From assembly GCF_017874625.1 (NCBI RefSeq), contig NZ_JAGIKZ010000008.1, positions 62,001 to 126,000 on the forward strand: DNA of 64,000 nucleotides, given 5' to 3'. The notes beneath the pieces are model-generated. The model worked only from the letters and a program-made list of their open reading frames with translations. It did not search any database and was not told where the DNA came from. Position 1 is the first letter of the stretch, and each line of letters opens with the position of its first letter. Source of the stretch: Cytobacillus eiseniae. Its GTDB lineage: Bacteria > Bacillota > Bacilli > Bacillales > Cytobacillaceae. Both the position numbers and the translations under genes were made by a program. Positions 61,328 through 64,000 of this stretch are shown one piece after another.

Positions 61328-61980
61328 TTAGCACTCTTCTCTTTCATTCGTTTTTTACCTTCTCTGCATACATCTAATAATGGACAAACATCACATTGAG
61401 GGTTTTGTGCCTTACAATGGTATCGTCCAAAAAAGATCATTCGATGATGTGTAGCCGACCATTCTTCTTCTGGGACTTTTCTCATTAACGTCTTTTCAAC
61501 TTCTAACACTGAATCCTTCCATCGACAGAAAGCCAATCTTTTACTGACACGTTCAACATGGGTATCGACCGCGATTGCAGGGATCCCATATGCAACAGAG
61601 ACTACAACATTTGCCGTTTTACGACCAACCCCAGGCAGCTTTATCAATTCATCTCGATCATTGGGAACGATCCCTTCATACTCATCAAGTAATAATCGGC
61701 AAAGTTTTTGAATATTTTTTGCTTTATTGCGAAATAGCCCGATTGATTTAATGTCTCCTTGTAATTCTTCCAATGAGACATTTAAATAATCTTGGGGGGT
61801 TTGATATTTTTGAAAAAGATTTTTTGTCACTTTATTTACGAGGACATCTGTACATTGTGCAGATAATGCTACAGCAATGACAAGCTCAAATGGGTTGGAA
61901 TGATTTAATTCACAATGAGCGTCCGGAAACATTTCACCCATTTGATCAAGGCAAAATCTAATTTGACTTTTAGTTAACAT
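61324..61980 (-). CDS. nth: Endonuclease III
   Basis: A 218-residue base-excision glycosylase/AP lyase for oxidised pyrimidines. Helix-hairpin-helix LPGVGRKTANVV holds the catalytic Lys near residue 119; VDTHVERVSKRL has the Asp near 137; CKAQNPQCDVCPLLDVC (C-x6-C-x2-C-x5-C) binds the 4Fe-4S cluster. Normal length. ATG 61980 has GGTGAG upstream. It is 29 bases after dnaD and overlaps ypoC. Confidence 0.96.
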   Translation of the reverse strand: MLTKSQIRFCLDQMGEMFPDAHCELNHSNPFELVIAVALSAQCTDVLVNKVTKNLFQKYQTPQDYLNVSLEELQGDIKSIGLFRNKAKNIQKLCRLLLDEYEGIVPNDRDELIKLPGVGRKTANVVVSVAYGIPAIAVDTHVERVSKRLAFCRWKDSVLEVEKTLMRKVPEEEWSATHHRMIFFGRYHCKAQNPQCDVCPLLDVCREGKKRMKEKSAK

Positions 61981-62009
61981 TTCTCTCACCACTTACATTT
62001 TTTCATTCA

Positions 62010-62717
62010 TTATTGCTCGAGCCAATTATAAAATGGAACAGATTTTGTCGTTTGATTCATCTCTTCATTTTGCGTTCGATTATTTGATTGATGCTGTCTG
62101 AACTTTTTCCCGTAACTCTTGGCTTGTTCTATCGTTTTAATTCCATTCTTCTTCCATTCAAAAAGAATTCTGTCAATATATCGGAAATTGAGTTTACCAG
62201 AAATAACAGCCTCTCTTAAAGCTGCTTTTATAATATGTGGATCATGATGGTCATCATCCATCCACATAGCAAGCGATTCACATTCAAATGGGGATAATGG
62301 GCGTCCAAATTCCTGTTCAAAACATGTGTATAAATCTGTTTCATTTTTCTGATTTACAAGAACGGCTTCCTGCTTATTTCGAAGCAAAAAGTGTTCAATT
62401 AGTTTTTCCCACAACGGTTCTATATTATAAATTTCATGCAAAATCCCGTCACCAGTATGACCTTCTTTAATTTCAATAAATCCTTTTTGAATTAATTTTC
62501 GGAGGATATCAGTACAATCTGATACGGATATTGTCATGCGGGATGATAATTCAAAAGGAGTAGGAAATTCATTCCCATTTTCATTAAAGGAGATCACTTG
62601 CAATAATAAAACGAGCTCTTGCTCATTTAAATTCATGTCTTTGTACTGGGTAAGTAATTCTGCTGGAATAGTTAAATGGCCTTCCTTGAGCCATTTTAGC
62701 AAACTTGTTTTTGACAT
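62010..62717 (-). CDS. dnaD: DNA replication protein DnaD
   Basis: A 235-residue primosome protein: N-terminal winged-helix domain (about 1-100) and C-terminal DnaB_2/DnaD domain (about 130-200) with FGRPLSPFECESLAMWMDDD and ISGKLNFRYIDRILFEWKKNGI motifs, then a polar tail. It remodels DNA at the origin with DnaA, DnaB and DnaI to load the helicase. GAGGTG precedes the ATG. It heads dnaD-nth-ypoC, the conserved B. subtilis order. Confidence 0.96.
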   Translation of the reverse strand: MSKTSLLKWLKEGHLTIPAELLTQYKDMNLNEQELVLLLQVISFNENGNEFPTPFELSSRMTISVSDCTDILRKLIQKGFIEIKEGHTGDGILHEIYNIEPLWEKLIEHFLLRNKQEAVLVNQKNETDLYTCFEQEFGRPLSPFECESLAMWMDDDHHDPHIIKAALREAVISGKLNFRYIDRILFEWKKNGIKTIEQAKSYGKKFRQHQSNNRTQNEEMNQTTKSVPFYNWLEQ

Positions 62718-62856
62718 TTTCGAGACACCTCATAGTTAGTATAGCATGAACAAGCATAAGCTGTAAGGTGAATATATTAGGGACTATTTCCTTTTACTAT
62801 TGCTTGACTTTATTTTATATAACTAAAAATAAATTGTCCTCCATTCACGAAATGTA

Positions 62857-62882
62857 AAAAATCCGCAAGAGCGGATTTTTCT
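62857..62882 (-). terminator. Terminator of aspB
   Basis: AAAAATCCGC-AAGA-GCGGATTTTT, perfect ten-base arms, immediately after the aspB stop on the minus strand. Confidence 0.85.
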
Positions 62883-62904
62883 ACAGACCGAAATATAGTA
62901 TATA

Positions 62905-64000
62905 TTAATTCCGTTTGCTTTCCACAAATTGATGGATACGCTCTACGGCTTTTTCCAATAAATCCAAGGATGTTGCATATGACAGACGAATATTATTAGG
63001 TGCACCAAAACCTGAACCAGGTATGACTGCAACCATTGCTTCCTCTAATAATGCTTGTGAGAAAGCATCCACATCAGAATAGCCAGTTATTTCGCATGCT
63101 TTACTTACGTTTGGAAATAAATAAAATGCACCTTGTGGCTTAACGCATGTAAATCCTGGAATCGCCGTAATTTTATCAAATATTGTATTTAATCGCTGTT
63201 CAAAAGCATCGCGCATATCATTAAGCATATCCTGTGAACCAGCATATGCAGCAATAGAGCCGTATTGTGCTGTTGTTGTAGGATTGGATGTGCTATGACT
63301 AGCAAGGTTTGTCATTGCTTGAATGATTGCTTTATTTCCAGCAGCATAACCAATTCTCCATCCTGTCATGGAATGTGATTTGGAAACACCATTAATAATA
63401 ATCGTTTGTTCTTTCAATTGTGGCGAAAGCTCCGCGATCGAAACATGCTTATGCTCACCATAAACTAATTTCTCATAAATTTCATCTGAAATAATGAGGA
63501 CGCCATGAGCAATACATATCTCACCAATAGCTTTTAATTCTTCAGCTGTATAGAGCATACCTGTTGGGTTGCTTGGGGAATTAATAATCATTGCCTTAGT
63601 CTTCTCAGATATTACTGAAGATAATTGCTCAGGTGTAATTTTAAATTGATTGTTTTCTTTCCCTTCAACATAGATCGGATTTCCGCCAGCAAGCTTCACT
63701 TGTTCTGGGTAGCTGACCCAATAGGGTGTTGGGATGATAACTTCATCCCCCTCATCAAGCAATACTTGAAACAACGTATATAGTGCATGCTTCGCACCAT
63801 TCGTTACGATTATTTCATTTAGGTCATATTTGATTCCTTGATCCTTTGCAAATTTATTTGCAATTTCTTTTTTCAAAGCTGGAAGTCCTGCAGATGGTGT
63901 ATATTTTGTATGACCATCATTCATTGATTGTACAGCAGCTTGAATGATATGCTGCGGCGTATTGAAGTCGGGTTCTCCAGCCCCTAATCCAATTACGTCA
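62905..64000 (-). CDS. aspB: Aspartate aminotransferase AspB, partial
   Basis: The C-terminal 365 residues of a class I PLP aminotransferase (aspartate + 2-oxoglutarate to oxaloacetate + glutamate). The frame remains open at the right edge (D-V-I-G-L-G-A-G-E-P-D-F-N-T-P upstream of the first Met at 63924). NSPSNPTGMLY, DEIYEKLVYG and the PLP lysine in NGVSKSHSMTGWRIGYAAG are intact, and the C-terminus has RLSYATSLDLLEKAVERI. It is followed by a terminator and then dnaD, as in B. subtilis aspB-dnaD. Confidence 0.95.
   Translation of the reverse strand, partial: DVIGLGAGEPDFNTPQHIIQAAVQSMNDGHTKYTPSAGLPALKKEIANKFAKDQGIKYDLNEIIVTNGAKHALYTLFQVLLDEGDEVIIPTPYWVSYPEQVKLAGGNPIYVEGKENNQFKITPEQLSSVISEKTKAMIINSPSNPTGMLYTAEELKAIGEICIAHGVLIISDEIYEKLVYGEHKHVSIAELSPQLKEQTIIINGVSKSHSMTGWRIGYAAGNKAIIQAMTNLASHSTSNPTTTAQYGSIAAYAGSQDMLNDMRDAFEQRLNTIFDKITAIPGFTCVKPQGAFYLFPNVSKACEITGYSDVDAFSQALLEEAMVAVIPGSGFGAPNNIRLSYATSLDLLEKAVERIHQFVESKRN

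Overview
This is a low-GC, chromosomal window from an endospore-forming member of the Bacillaceae (Bacillus sensu lato, but not B. subtilis itself). The evidence is strong AGGAGG-type ribosome binding sites with ATG, GTG and TTG starts; spore genes (sspL, sspM, cotD, yppG); a class B RNase P RNA; and long stretches collinear with the B. subtilis aspB-dnaD-nth-ypoC-ponA-recU-yppC...ypsA-gpsB-rnpB-ypsC region and with the ypeQ, ypcP-sspL, dynA (ypbR), bpsAB (bcsA-ypbQ) and xpt-pbuX neighbourhoods. I see no prophage, insertion sequence, CRISPR array, tRNA or 5S/16S/23S rRNA.

Left part (1-24500). The 3' end of metA, an AIM24-family protein and a methyltransferase come first. A manganese block follows: mntR, topB and the mntABCD operon, with a good MntR operator over the mntA promoter. 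After a cold-shock gene come ypeQ and two RNase H-like genes, an EamA exporter, a YuiD-like protein, sspL and ypcP, a sulfurtransferase, and the giant dynamin-like gene dynA. Next are the alkylpyrone pair bpsA-bpsB, a Fur-box-controlled mini-gene, a stand-alone CheX, and xpt-pbuX under a guanine riboswitch.

Middle part (24500-37500) is the respiratory or oxygen-responsive section. It holds a three-gene ba3-type cytochrome oxidase operon, a M32 carboxypeptidase, a DUF2249 gene, a MFS transporter, and a five-gene operon: Crp/Fnr regulator, two DUF2249 proteins, a polytopic haem-copper/NnrS-like membrane protein and a MIP18/PaaD-type Fe-S assembly factor. Three CRP/FNR-type palindromes (TGTGA-N6-TCACA like) sit at about -41.5 of plausible promoters for the oxidase, the lone DUF2249 gene and the regulator itself. 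A second, closely similar Crp/Fnr gene lies at 48904. I infer one small regulon.

Right part (37500-64000) is mostly DNA and RNA housekeeping on the minus strand: ypvA (DinG-like), ypsC, a PAS-GGDEF-EAL protein inserted beside rnpB, gpsB, ypsA, cotD, the mitomycin-repair pair mrfB/mrfA (yprB/yprA), a small heat-shock protein, the yppG-F-E cluster, sspM, yppC, recU, ponA, ypoC, nth, dnaD and the 3' part of aspB. Inside it is an unusual pair: an OppB-like permease followed by an OppC-like permease fused in one chain to an intact M1 zinc metallopeptidase domain.

Non-coding structure includes two families of intergenic repeats. One has termini GGTTGATT...AATCAACC, with one long copy at 43490 and two internally deleted or decayed relatives at 1340 and 27241. 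The other has a 124-bp unit, tandemly duplicated between recU and ponA, with a decayed relative near 55120.
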